Assembly: GCA_015655225.1 (NCBI GenBank)
Contig: JAATFK010000670.1
Location: forward strand, 1 to 6,423
Direction of reading: 5' to 3'
Length of the DNA: 6,423 bases
DNA from: Solirubrobacterales bacterium
GTDB taxonomy: Bacteria; Actinomycetota; Thermoleophilia; Solirubrobacterales; Solirubrobacteraceae
Part shown: in pieces, positions 1-6,423 of the stretch
Layout: each line of letters starts with the position of its first letter
Position numbering within the stretch: position 1 is the stretch's first letter
Made by a program: the position numbers and the translations under genes
The notes under the pieces: generated by a model
The model's input: only the letters and a program-made list of their open reading frames with translations
Databases searched by the model: none
Told to the model about the DNA's origin: nothing

Positions 1-808
1 ACCGTGAGCGCGCTCTGCGCGCGTCCCTCGAGCTCGACGTCGAGCGGCTGCTCCCGAGCGCCGCGCGGCGCGTCGAGCCGGCGCTCGCGCCGACGCTGCG
101 GCTCGCGCTGAGGATCCCCGACGACCACGCGATCGACCCGCGCCTGCTGTGCGCGGCGCTCGCCGACGCGGTCCGCGCGGCCAGCCGCGAGCTGCGCGAG
201 CACGCGCCGGTCGCCGCGCTCGACGTTCGCGGCGAGCGCGTCACCGGCGTCGTCCTGGCCGGCGGCGAGCGGATCGCCTCCGACCACGTCGTGGTCGCGG
301 CCGGCGCCTGGAGCGGCGCGCTCGGCGGCGTGCCCGAGCCCGCGCGCGTGCCGGTCCGGCCGGTCAAGGGGCAGATGCTGCGGCTGCGCGATCCCGCCGG
401 TCCCGGCCTCCTGACCCACGTCCTGCGGATGGACCCCGGCTACCTCGTCCCGCGCGGCGACGGCCGCTACGTCCTCGGCGCGAGCACCGAGGAGCGGGGC
501 TTCGACACGACCGTCACCGCCGGCGGCGTCTTCGAGCTGCTGCGCGACGCGACCGAGCTGGTCCCGGGCATCTCGGAGCTGGTCCTGGAGGAGCTGGAGG
601 CCGGTCTGCGGCCCGGCACGCCCGACAACGCGCCGGTGCTCGGCCGCGGCGCGCTCGACGGCCTGCACTGGGCGACCGGGCACCACCGCAGTGGGATCCT
701 GCTCACCCCGATCACCGCCGACGCGCTCGTGGCGTCGCTCGCTGGCGAGGCGCTGCCGGCGGTCGCGGCGCCGTTCGCGCCGGAGCGGTTCGCGGTGGGA
801 GCGACGGC

Positions 809-812
<4 letters not shown>
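1..812 (+). CDS. thiO: Glycine oxidase ThiO, C-terminal part (5' end cut by window)
   Basis: FAD-dependent amine oxidase of the DAO family that oxidises glycine to iminoglycine (dehydroglycine) plus H2O2 for thiazole synthesis in the cytoplasm. About 269 residues are visible, read from base 3. The family is usually about 370 long, so roughly the first 100 residues, including the N-terminal dinucleotide-binding GxGxxG, lie outside the window. Fragment motifs: AAGAWS (about 99-104), VKGQM (121-125), YLVPR (147-151), GASTEERGFD (159-168), GLRPGTPDNAPVLG (201-214) and TGHHRSGILL (225-234). By motif, Tyr147, Arg203 and Arg229 match the substrate-carboxylate ligands known in Bacillus glycine oxidase (inference). 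The stop TGA at 810-812 overlaps the GTG start of thiS, implying translational coupling. The thiS-thiG context favours ThiO over other DAO-family oxidases. Confidence 0.92.
794..801 (+). promoter_or_regulatory. Ribosome-binding site for thiS
   Basis: GGTGGGAG lies inside the end of thiO, 7 nt before the GTG at 809. It supports that short GTG-started gene over the long upstream extension that is also open in the same frame. Confidence 0.6.
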
Positions 813-2355
<1,543 letters not shown>

Positions 2356-2398
2356 CGTGAACGCGGCGTGAACGCGTCGCGACGAGCGGCAACGCGTC
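2356..2398 (+). promoter_or_regulatory. Three AACGCG boxes in helical phase upstream of the secreted-protein gene
   Basis: CGTGAACGCG occurs at 2356-2365 and again at 2367-2376, an 11-nt period. AACGCGTC occurs at 2371-2378 and 2391-2398, a 20-nt period. The AACGCG cores at 2360, 2371 and 2391 therefore lie about one and two helical turns apart. A perfect 10-bp palindrome, CGTCGCGACG, sits at 2375-2384. The segment lies just upstream of a possible -10 box, so it could be an operator or activator site. No protein is identified. Confidence 0.4.
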
Positions 2399-2401
2399 AC
2401 G

Positions 2402-2407
2402 TACCAT
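2402..2407 (+). promoter_or_regulatory. Possible -10 box of the secreted-protein gene
   Basis: TACCAT fits the actinobacterial TAnnnT -10 pattern in the only short gap between the SnoaL-like gene and the secreted-protein gene. A start site 6-8 nt further on would give a leader of about 25 nt containing the AGGGGGAG ribosome-binding site. No convincing -35 box is visible. Confidence 0.35.
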
Positions 2408-2426
2408 TCTCCGTCAACCGGACTCC

Positions 2427-2434
2427 AGGGGGAG
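2427..2434 (+). promoter_or_regulatory. Ribosome-binding site deciding the start at ATG 2441
   Basis: AGGGGGAG is separated by 6 nt from ATG 2441 and by only 3 nt from the adjacent GTG at 2438. This favours the ATG as start. Confidence 0.7.
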
Positions 2435-2440
2435 CGCGTG

Positions 2441-4279
2441 ATGGGTCGGAAGCGAATCGGAGCAGCACTCGCGGCAGCCGCGCTGATGGTGGGAGCGATG
2501 GCAACGAGCGCCGCCGCGGATCCGCCGACGCACTACGACTCGCCCGTTCCGGTGCTCGAGACGCCGACCGCGCTGCCGGATCTCGCACCCGGCATCAGCT
2601 CGTTGTCTCCCGTCATCCTGAGCCCGGACTGGCAGCCCGAGTTCGTGCACGTGGACGACACCGGGGCGACGCCTCGCCTCGTCGCGCAGGCGACCGACCT
2701 CACCGACGGAGCGCCGATCGGCGCTCCCGTGACGATCTCCGACGACGCGACCGCGCCGGTGACGGCCGGCGGGGGTGTCGTCGCGATCGCGCGCGTGTCG
2801 CGCTTCCATCCCCTCACGCCGGTCGAGGAGACGGGCTGGATGATCGCCTGGGCCGCTCGCGACGGGAGCGGCGCGCGGCTGGTCGGCCGCGTGCTGAACG
2901 CGGACGGGACCTTCACCGGGCCGCCGATCTCTCTGAGCGACGACCACTACGACTCGATCGGCGAGATCCGGCTCCAGCTCGCTCCCGCGCTCGATCCGCA
3001 GACCTACGAGGAGCCGCTGCTCGTCGTCTGGAACGGCACGCGCGCCGGAGACGGCGGCGACGCCCAGGTCCACGTCCAAGGCTGGGACCTGCTCGACGGA
3101 CGGACCGCTCCGCAGGACCAGGTCGTCTCCTCGCCGGGCGGCAGCGCGACCGGCTCGCTCGCCGTGACGACGTCCCTCGCTCCGAACGACACTTGGCAGA
3201 ACCCGCTGGCGCACGTTCTCGTCAGCTGGATTGGGAGCGACCCGGGGGCGATCGGTCCCGGCGGTGAGCAGGAGGTGCTCGGTCGCGTCCTCGACGGCCG
3301 TGGCGCTCCGGTGGGGTCAGTCGTGCGGATCTCGCACGTCGGCAGCGACGGCGACGCCGCCGCCAGACCGCTCGACGAGACGAGCGAGCCGCTCTACCCG
3401 ACGAGCGGCGGCTGGAAGGTCGCCTGGTCACAGTCGTCGGACGGGTCGGTCGTCGTGCGGAGAGTCGACGCGAGCGGACAGGGCGGGGCGGCGGCCCAGG
3501 TCGCGGTGACGCCGAGCCCCGGCGAGTCGGCTGGCCGTCTCGTCCTCGACGGCGCCTACGACGGCGGCTCGGACCTCTTCTACGAGGTCGGCCCGAGCGG
3601 CGGTCCCACCCGCGTCGCGCTCCAGCCGCTCGACGACGCGGACGCCCCCGTCGGGCCGTCCCTCGCGGTCTCGCCGGACGGCGTCGACGCGAGCGCACCG
3701 GCGCTCCTGTTCGAGTCGTCGTGCAACTCGCTCGCGCTGTGGCATCAGCCGGACGGCACGGCGGGGCGCGTCGTCTGGCGTGCCAATTGCAAGGCGCCGG
3801 CCCCGCCCGGCCTGATCCTTCCCCCGCCCGGCACCGTGGTGCCCGTCGCCGGAGCCGTGCCGAGAGCGGCCGTCGCGAGACCGAGCCTTCGCCTCACGGC
3901 CGTGAGACTCAGCTCGGCCCGCTTCGCCGTGCGCGTCGGTCGCACGGGTGGCGCGCGGCTGCGGCTGCGCGTGAGCGGTGCGGCGACGGTCAAGGTGACG
4001 GTGCAGCGGTGTGGTGGGACGGGCGCGGTCCTGAGCCGCTGCGCGAGACCGCGGAAGGCGACCGCGCTCGCGACCCTCAAGCTCAGACGCGCCGGCACGG
4101 CGTCCCTGCTCGTGACCGGTCACGGTCCGCACGGTCGTGCGCTGGCGGCTGGTCGCTATCAGCTGGCGCTGCGGTCGACCGGGGCGAAGGGGTTGAAGTC
4201 GTCGCTGGTGCGCGTGCGCTTCACGCTGCTGGCGGCGCCGAAGCCGCATGCGGCGGCGAAGAAGAAGCACCACGGCTGA
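2441..4279 (+). CDS. Secreted protein: seven-repeat, probable beta-propeller body plus C-terminal beta domain
   Basis: 612 residues, family not recognised by name. Residues 1-26 form a Sec signal peptide: GRKR, a hydrophobic Ala/Leu core, then SAAA before Asp27. Residues 66-450 contain about seven repeats of a strand ending in an aromatic, a turn, 'V.GRVLD..G.P.G' and 'IS.D'. The aromatic markers fall near 70, 133, 197, 263, 329, 381 (Tyr) and 434, a 52-66 residue spacing compatible with a seven-bladed propeller. Cys428 and Cys450 bracket the last repeat. A Pro-rich linker (about 452-470) leads to a beta-sandwich-like domain (about 480-598) with Cys524/Cys534 and a 'GRALAAGRYQLALRSTGAKG' element. 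The end is a Lys/His tail (KKKHHG). No sortase motif, lipobox or transmembrane anchor is seen, so release or charge-based wall association is likely. Binding or a structural role is inference. Confidence 0.85.
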   Translation: MGRKRIGAALAAAALMVGAMATSAAADPPTHYDSPVPVLETPTALPDLAPGISSLSPVILSPDWQPEFVHVDDTGATPRLVAQATDLTDGAPIGAPVTISDDATAPVTAGGGVVAIARVSRFHPLTPVEETGWMIAWAARDGSGARLVGRVLNADGTFTGPPISLSDDHYDSIGEIRLQLAPALDPQTYEEPLLVVWNGTRAGDGGDAQVHVQGWDLLDGRTAPQDQVVSSPGGSATGSLAVTTSLAPNDTWQNPLAHVLVSWIGSDPGAIGPGGEQEVLGRVLDGRGAPVGSVVRISHVGSDGDAAARPLDETSEPLYPTSGGWKVAWSQSSDGSVVVRRVDASGQGGAAAQVAVTPSPGESAGRLVLDGAYDGGSDLFYEVGPSGGPTRVALQPLDDADAPVGPSLAVSPDGVDASAPALLFESSCNSLALWHQPDGTAGRVVWRANCKAPAPPGLILPPPGTVVPVAGAVPRAAVARPSLRLTAVRLSSARFAVRVGRTGGARLRLRVSGAATVKVTVQRCGGTGAVLSRCARPRKATALATLKLRRAGTASLLVTGHGPHGRALAAGRYQLALRSTGAKGLKSSLVRVRFTLLAAPKPHAAAKKKHHG

Positions 4280-4943
4280 ACGTCGCGCGCACCGGCGCGT
4301 GGTCGGAGAGCGGGCCGCGGTCGAGCGTTCCGATCCCGCCGACCGGCATCAGCCCGTTCGTGGCGAAGAGGTGGTCGACGTCGTGGCGGCCGGCGTGCGC
4401 GAAGCCGGTCAGCTCCAGCTCGCGGACGTTGAGGTCGCCGCCGAGGACGAGCGGCGCGCCGGCCGCCCAGCGCCGCGCGGTGGCGGCCGCCGTCGCAATG
4501 TCGCGGCGGGCCGCGGCGTCGTCGTGGACGGTCGCGTGGAGGTTCGCGAACCAGCGTCCCTCGCGGTCGCGCACGGCGTGGACGACGCGACGCTCCTGGC
4601 GCAGGCAGAGCCGCCGGCGCGCGCGGGCGGTGATCGCGTCCGGTCCCCCGCGCACGAGGATCGCGTTGGCGCTGCCGCCGCCCGACTTCATCAGCTCGGG
4701 GTGGCGCCGCGCGAGCGCCCGCCGCAGCGGCAGCCCGAGGTTGCGCGACGTGAGCGCCGTGCTGTGCGCCGCGCCCGCCGCCGCGCCGAGCGCCGGCGGC
4801 CACCACGGCGGCACCTCCTGCAGCAGCGCGACGTCCCACTCCCACGCCGCCAGTCGCTCGCGGAAGGGGTCGAGCAGATCGCGGTCCTCCGGCGGCAGCG
4901 CGCGCCCGTGGAAGAGGTTCCAGGTCAGCACGCGCACGGTCAT
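4221..4943 (-). CDS. Endonuclease/exonuclease/phosphatase (EEP) family metal-dependent hydrolase
   Basis: 240 residues, a complete EEP (DNase I/ExoIII/sphingomyelinase-like) domain that hydrolyses phosphodiesters or phosphomonoesters with a divalent metal. The catalytic set is intact: TWNLFHGR (7-14, Asn9), LQEV (41-44, metal ligand Glu43), SANAILV (91-97), ANLHAT (133-138, Asn134/His136), GGDLNV (168-173, Asp170/Asn172), DVDHLF (188-193) and LSDHAPV (212-218, Asp214/His215). There is no signal peptide, so it is probably cytoplasmic, and the substrate is unknown. ATG at 4943 is chosen because the family core begins two residues later. An in-frame GTG at 4973 would add ten unlike residues and run into argF. 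The last 19 residues (Ser/Ala/Pro-rich, after the domain) overlap the convergent secreted-protein gene by 59 bp. Divergent from argF and probably leaderless. Confidence 0.93.
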   Translation of the reverse strand: MTVRVLTWNLFHGRALPPEDRDLLDPFRERLAAWEWDVALLQEVPPWWPPALGAAAGAAHSTALTSRNLGLPLRRALARRHPELMKSGGGSANAILVRGGPDAITARARRRLCLRQERRVVHAVRDREGRWFANLHATVHDDAAARRDIATAAATARRWAAGAPLVLGGDLNVRELELTGFAHAGRHDVDHLFATNGLMPVGGIGTLDRGPLSDHAPVRATFSRGASSSPPHAASAPPAA

Positions 4944-4949
4944 CCAGTG

Positions 4950-4955
4950 ACCGTA
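4950..4955 (-). promoter_or_regulatory. -10 box for the EEP hydrolase gene (leaderless)
   Basis: Read on the - strand this is TACGGT, matching TAnnnT, and it ends 6 nt before the ATG at 4943. Transcription would begin at or next to the start codon. The only purine-rich stretch upstream (GGGAG) is about 14 nt from the ATG, too far for a ribosome-binding site. It shares its TA with the argF -10 box. Confidence 0.5.
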
Positions 4956-4959
4956 CACT
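4954..4959 (+). promoter_or_regulatory. -10 box for argF (leaderless)
   Basis: TACACT matches TAnnnT and ends 7 nt before the GTG at 4967, so the transcript would start at the initiation codon. There is no Shine-Dalgarno-like sequence in the preceding 20 nt. The first two bases are also the TA of the opposite-strand -10 box at 4950-4955. No clear -35 box is visible. Confidence 0.55.
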
Positions 4960-4966
4960 CCCGCTC

Positions 4967-5839
4967 GTGCCACGCCACTTCCTCACCGGAGCGGAGCTGT
5001 CGCGCGACGAGCTGCTCGCTCTGCTCGACCGCGCGATCGAGCTGAGAGCCGACCGGCTCGGCTCCGACGCGCTCGCCGGCAGAAGCGTCGGCCTGATCTT
5101 CCAGAAGCCCTCGACGCGCACACGGCTCTCGTTCGAGGCCGGCGTCTTCGAGCTCGGCGGCCATCCGCTGATCCTGCGCCCGGACGAGATGCAGATGGGC
5201 CGCGGCGAGCCGCTGCGCGACACCGCGCTGATCCTCTCGCGTCACGTGCAGGCGGTCGGGATCCGCACGCACGACGACGCGATCATCGAGGAGCTCGCGC
5301 GCTACGCGACGATCTCCGTCTTCAACATGCTGACCGCCGGCCACCACCCCTGCCAGGCACTCGCCGACCTCGTGACGCTGCGCGAGACCTTCGGCGACCT
5401 CGGCGGCCTCGTGCTGACCTACGTCGGCGACGGCAACAACGTCGCCCGCTCGCTCGCGATCCTCGGCGGGATCGCCGGCCTCGAGGTGCGCGTCGCGTCG
5501 CCGCCCGGCTACGCGCTTGAGCCGATCGCGGGCGCGCGGCTGTTCGAGGACCCGGTCGCCGCCGTGCGGGACGCGCGCGCCGTCTACACCGACGTCTGGG
5601 TCTCGATGGGCGACGAGGCGACCGCCGAGGAGCGCCGCCGCGCGCTCGCCGCCTACCGCGTCGACGACGCGCTGCTCGACCGCGCCGCGCCCGACGCGAT
5701 CGCCCTTCACGACCTGCCCGCCCACGTCGGCGAGGAGATCACCGCCGAGGTGCTCTACGGCGACCGCCAGCGGATCTGGGATCAGGCGGAGAACCGTCGC
5801 CACGCGCAGAAGGCGCTCCTGGAGTTGCTGCTGCGCTAG
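4967..5839 (+). CDS. argF: Ornithine carbamoyltransferase with altered HCLP motif
   Basis: Transfers the carbamoyl group from carbamoyl phosphate to ornithine, giving citrulline in arginine biosynthesis (cytoplasm, normally a trimer). 290 residues, slightly short of the usual 300-310. Carbamoyl-phosphate binding: FQKPSTRTR (45-53) and HPCQ (127-130). Domain-linking and ornithine region: YVGDGNNVARSL (152-163). The SMG loop DVWVSMG (209-215), typical of ornithine enzymes, argues against the aspartate, N-acetylornithine and putrescine relatives. The normally near-invariant HCLP is HDLP here (248-251), so Cys is replaced by Asp249, followed by a normal PAHVGEEI. The codons read CAC GAC CTG CCC without any sign of a frameshift. 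The start GTG at 4967 has no ribosome-binding site but a -10 box 7 nt upstream. No other arg gene is adjacent. The next gene begins 48 nt downstream and may be co-transcribed. Confidence 0.95.
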   Translation: MPRHFLTGAELSRDELLALLDRAIELRADRLGSDALAGRSVGLIFQKPSTRTRLSFEAGVFELGGHPLILRPDEMQMGRGEPLRDTALILSRHVQAVGIRTHDDAIIEELARYATISVFNMLTAGHHPCQALADLVTLRETFGDLGGLVLTYVGDGNNVARSLAILGGIAGLEVRVASPPGYALEPIAGARLFEDPVAAVRDARAVYTDVWVSMGDEATAEERRRALAAYRVDDALLDRAAPDAIALHDLPAHVGEEITAEVLYGDRQRIWDQAENRRHAQKALLELLLR

Positions 5840-5872
5840 CCTCGGCTGGCCGCCGGTCGTCCCCATCGCCTC

Positions 5873-5880
5873 AAGAGGAG
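5873..5880 (+). promoter_or_regulatory. Strong ribosome-binding site for the Arg/Ala-rich gene
   Basis: AAGAGGAG with a 7-nt spacer to ATG 5888 is the best Shine-Dalgarno sequence in the window. It fixes the strand and frame of the following low-complexity gene, which is otherwise ambiguous because several frames stay open. Confidence 0.75.
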
Positions 5881-5887
5881 CCCGTTC

Positions 5888-6423
5888 ATGCCGCAGCCCA
5901 GAACCCCCGCAGCGTCCGGCGACAGAAGCGGTCGACCGACCGCGGCCGCCAGAAGACCCGCGACCAGAAGAGCCGCGACGAGAAGACCGCCGTCGAGCGC
6001 GGGTGCCGCGAGCGCCGCCGCGAGAGGGACGACCCCGGCCGTCAGAAGATCGGCCGCCGCGAGACCGAGAGCCGCCGCGAGAGCGAGACCGGCTGCCGCC
6101 GCGAGACCGGCTGCCGCCAGAGCGAGACCGGCCGCTGCGAGATCGAGAGCCGCGAGAAGACCTGCCGCCGCGAGAGCGACGCCGGCCGCCGCGAGCCCGG
6201 CCGCCCCCGGGGCAAGCGCCGCTGCCGCCAGACCGGCTGCGAGAGGGACCCCGGCCGGGGCGAGATCGGCCTCCGCGAGAGCGACGCCCGCTGCCGCCAG
6301 ACCGGCCGCCGCGAGACCCGCCGGCGCGAGAGCGACCGCCGCGAGACAGAGAGCCGCTGCGAGAGTCAGAGCCGCGAGAAGACCGGCCGCCGCGAGAGCG
6401 ACGCCGGCCGCCGCGAGCCCGGC
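5888..6423 (+). CDS. Ala/Arg/Pro-rich, histone-H1-like low-complexity protein (3' end cut by window)
   Basis: 178 codons are visible with no stop before the window edge. By my count 79 residues are Ala and 38 Arg; most of the rest are Pro, Thr, Ser and Gly. There is one Asp (12), no Lys and no Leu, Ile or aromatic residue. The chain is therefore strongly basic, with no hydrophobic core and no signal peptide. Recurrent words are AARRPA, AAARP, ARATPAAA. The pattern resembles the Lys/Ala/Pro tails of actinobacterial HupB and H1-like proteins but with Arg in place of Lys. DNA or RNA binding is inference. 37 of the 38 Arg codons are AGA (one CGA), whereas AGA is a minor Arg codon in the other genes here. 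The start is well supported by AAGAGGAG 7 nt upstream. The frame beginning at 5890 is also open with cleaner G/C third positions but has no start codon. A folded domain may follow beyond the window. Confidence 0.75.
   Translation, partial: MPQPRTPAASGDRSGRPTAAARRPATRRAATRRPPSSAGAASAAARGTTPAVRRSAAARPRAAARARPAAAARPAAARARPAAARSRAARRPAAARATPAAASPAAPGASAAAARPAARGTPAGARSASARATPAAARPAAARPAGARATAARQRAAARVRAARRPAAARATPAAASP
6083..6118 (+). repeat. Perfect 18-nt tandem duplication inside the Arg/Ala-rich gene
   Basis: Two identical 18-nt units, 6083-6100 and 6101-6118, each encode ARPAAA. The unit keeps the reading frame, as expected for slippage or recombination growth of a repetitive coding tract. 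Confidence 0.85.
6131..6201 (+). repeat. Direct repeat, first copy (71 nt)
   Basis: Matches 6353-6423 at 67 of 71 positions by eye. The differences are one codon at 6143-6145 (TCG against GTC) and one base at 6163 (T against G). It encodes AAARSRAARRPAAARATPAAASP and part of the next codon. The offset is 222 nt, 74 codons, so the frame is preserved. Confidence 0.9.
6353..6423 (+). repeat. Direct repeat, second copy (71 nt, reaches window edge)
   Basis: Second copy of the 6131-6201 element, and the match is still continuing at the last base of the window, so the true repeat is probably longer. It suggests a 74-residue higher-order unit. Confidence 0.9.

Noticed and set aside
1..60. TPP riboswitch controlling the thi cluster
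   Set aside because: If present it would lie upstream of the first gene of the cluster, beyond the window; the visible start is inside thiO.
149..808. Long N-terminal extension of the thiS reading frame
   Set aside because: It is Arg/Ala/Gly-rich shadow coding of thiO; ThiS homology, the GTG at 809 and its ribosome-binding site give a normal 68-residue protein.
4221..4300. Intrinsic terminator between the convergent genes
   Set aside because: The genes overlap and I see no stem-loop followed by a T-run on either strand.
3721..4950. 409-residue open frame on the + strand
   Set aside because: It covers the end of the secreted-protein gene and is antisense to the intact EEP hydrolase; the composition is low-complexity Arg/Ser/Ala.
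4940..5866. Open frame on the - strand opposite argF
   Set aside because: argF carries all family motifs in the same DNA on the + strand; this frame has no known motif.
5836..6423. Ala/Leu/Gly-rich hydrophobic chain on the - strand
   Set aside because: It has no visible start in the window, more T-ending codons, and runs over the AAGAGGAG-ATG start signal of the + strand gene.
5888..6423. CRISPR array
   Set aside because: The repeats are in-frame, irregular, unequal in spacing and part of a coding tract; there are no uniform repeat-spacer units.

Overview
This window is a very GC-rich actinobacterial segment. Codons nearly always end in G or C, GTG starts are used, and genes are packed with short overlaps. 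The secreted protein's C-terminal beta-rich domain, preceded by a Pro-rich linker, resembles domains I associate with Thermoleophilia/Solirubrobacterales (Conexibacter- or Solirubrobacter-like). That lineage is an inference from style and protein families, not a database result.

Region 1 (1-2355) is a tightly coupled + strand thiazole-synthesis cluster. It holds the C-terminal three quarters of glycine oxidase ThiO, the sulfur carrier ThiS (4-nt overlap with thiO), thiazole synthase ThiG (7 nt after thiS) and a SnoaL/NTF2-fold protein that overlaps the end of thiG. ThiO makes the imine of glycine, ThiS-thiocarboxylate brings sulfur, and ThiG condenses both with deoxyxylulose 5-phosphate. The SnoaL-like partner has no established role in this pathway.

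Region 2 (2356-4943) starts with a short promoter region carrying three in-phase AACGCG boxes. It is followed by a 612-residue secreted protein whose body shows seven repeats spaced like beta-propeller blades. Converging on it, with 59 bp of tail-to-tail overlap, is an intact endonuclease/exonuclease/phosphatase-family hydrolase on the - strand.

Region 3 (4944-5839) is a 23-bp divergent promoter between the hydrolase and argF (ornithine carbamoyltransferase). Both genes lack a usable ribosome-binding site and both have a TAnnnT box 6-7 nt before the start codon. The two boxes share their TA, which suggests a bidirectional promoter giving two leaderless mRNAs. ArgF keeps its other signature motifs but has HDLP where the family has HCLP.

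Region 4 (5840-6423, running off the window) starts a protein behind a strong ribosome-binding site. The visible 178 residues are almost only Ala, Arg, Pro, Thr, Ser and Gly, with no Lys. Of its 38 arginines, 37 are encoded by AGA, a minor codon in the other genes here. It contains a 71-nt direct repeat 222 nt apart. It looks like a disordered, nucleic-acid-binding, histone-H1-like protein, and it is the most unusual object in the window.
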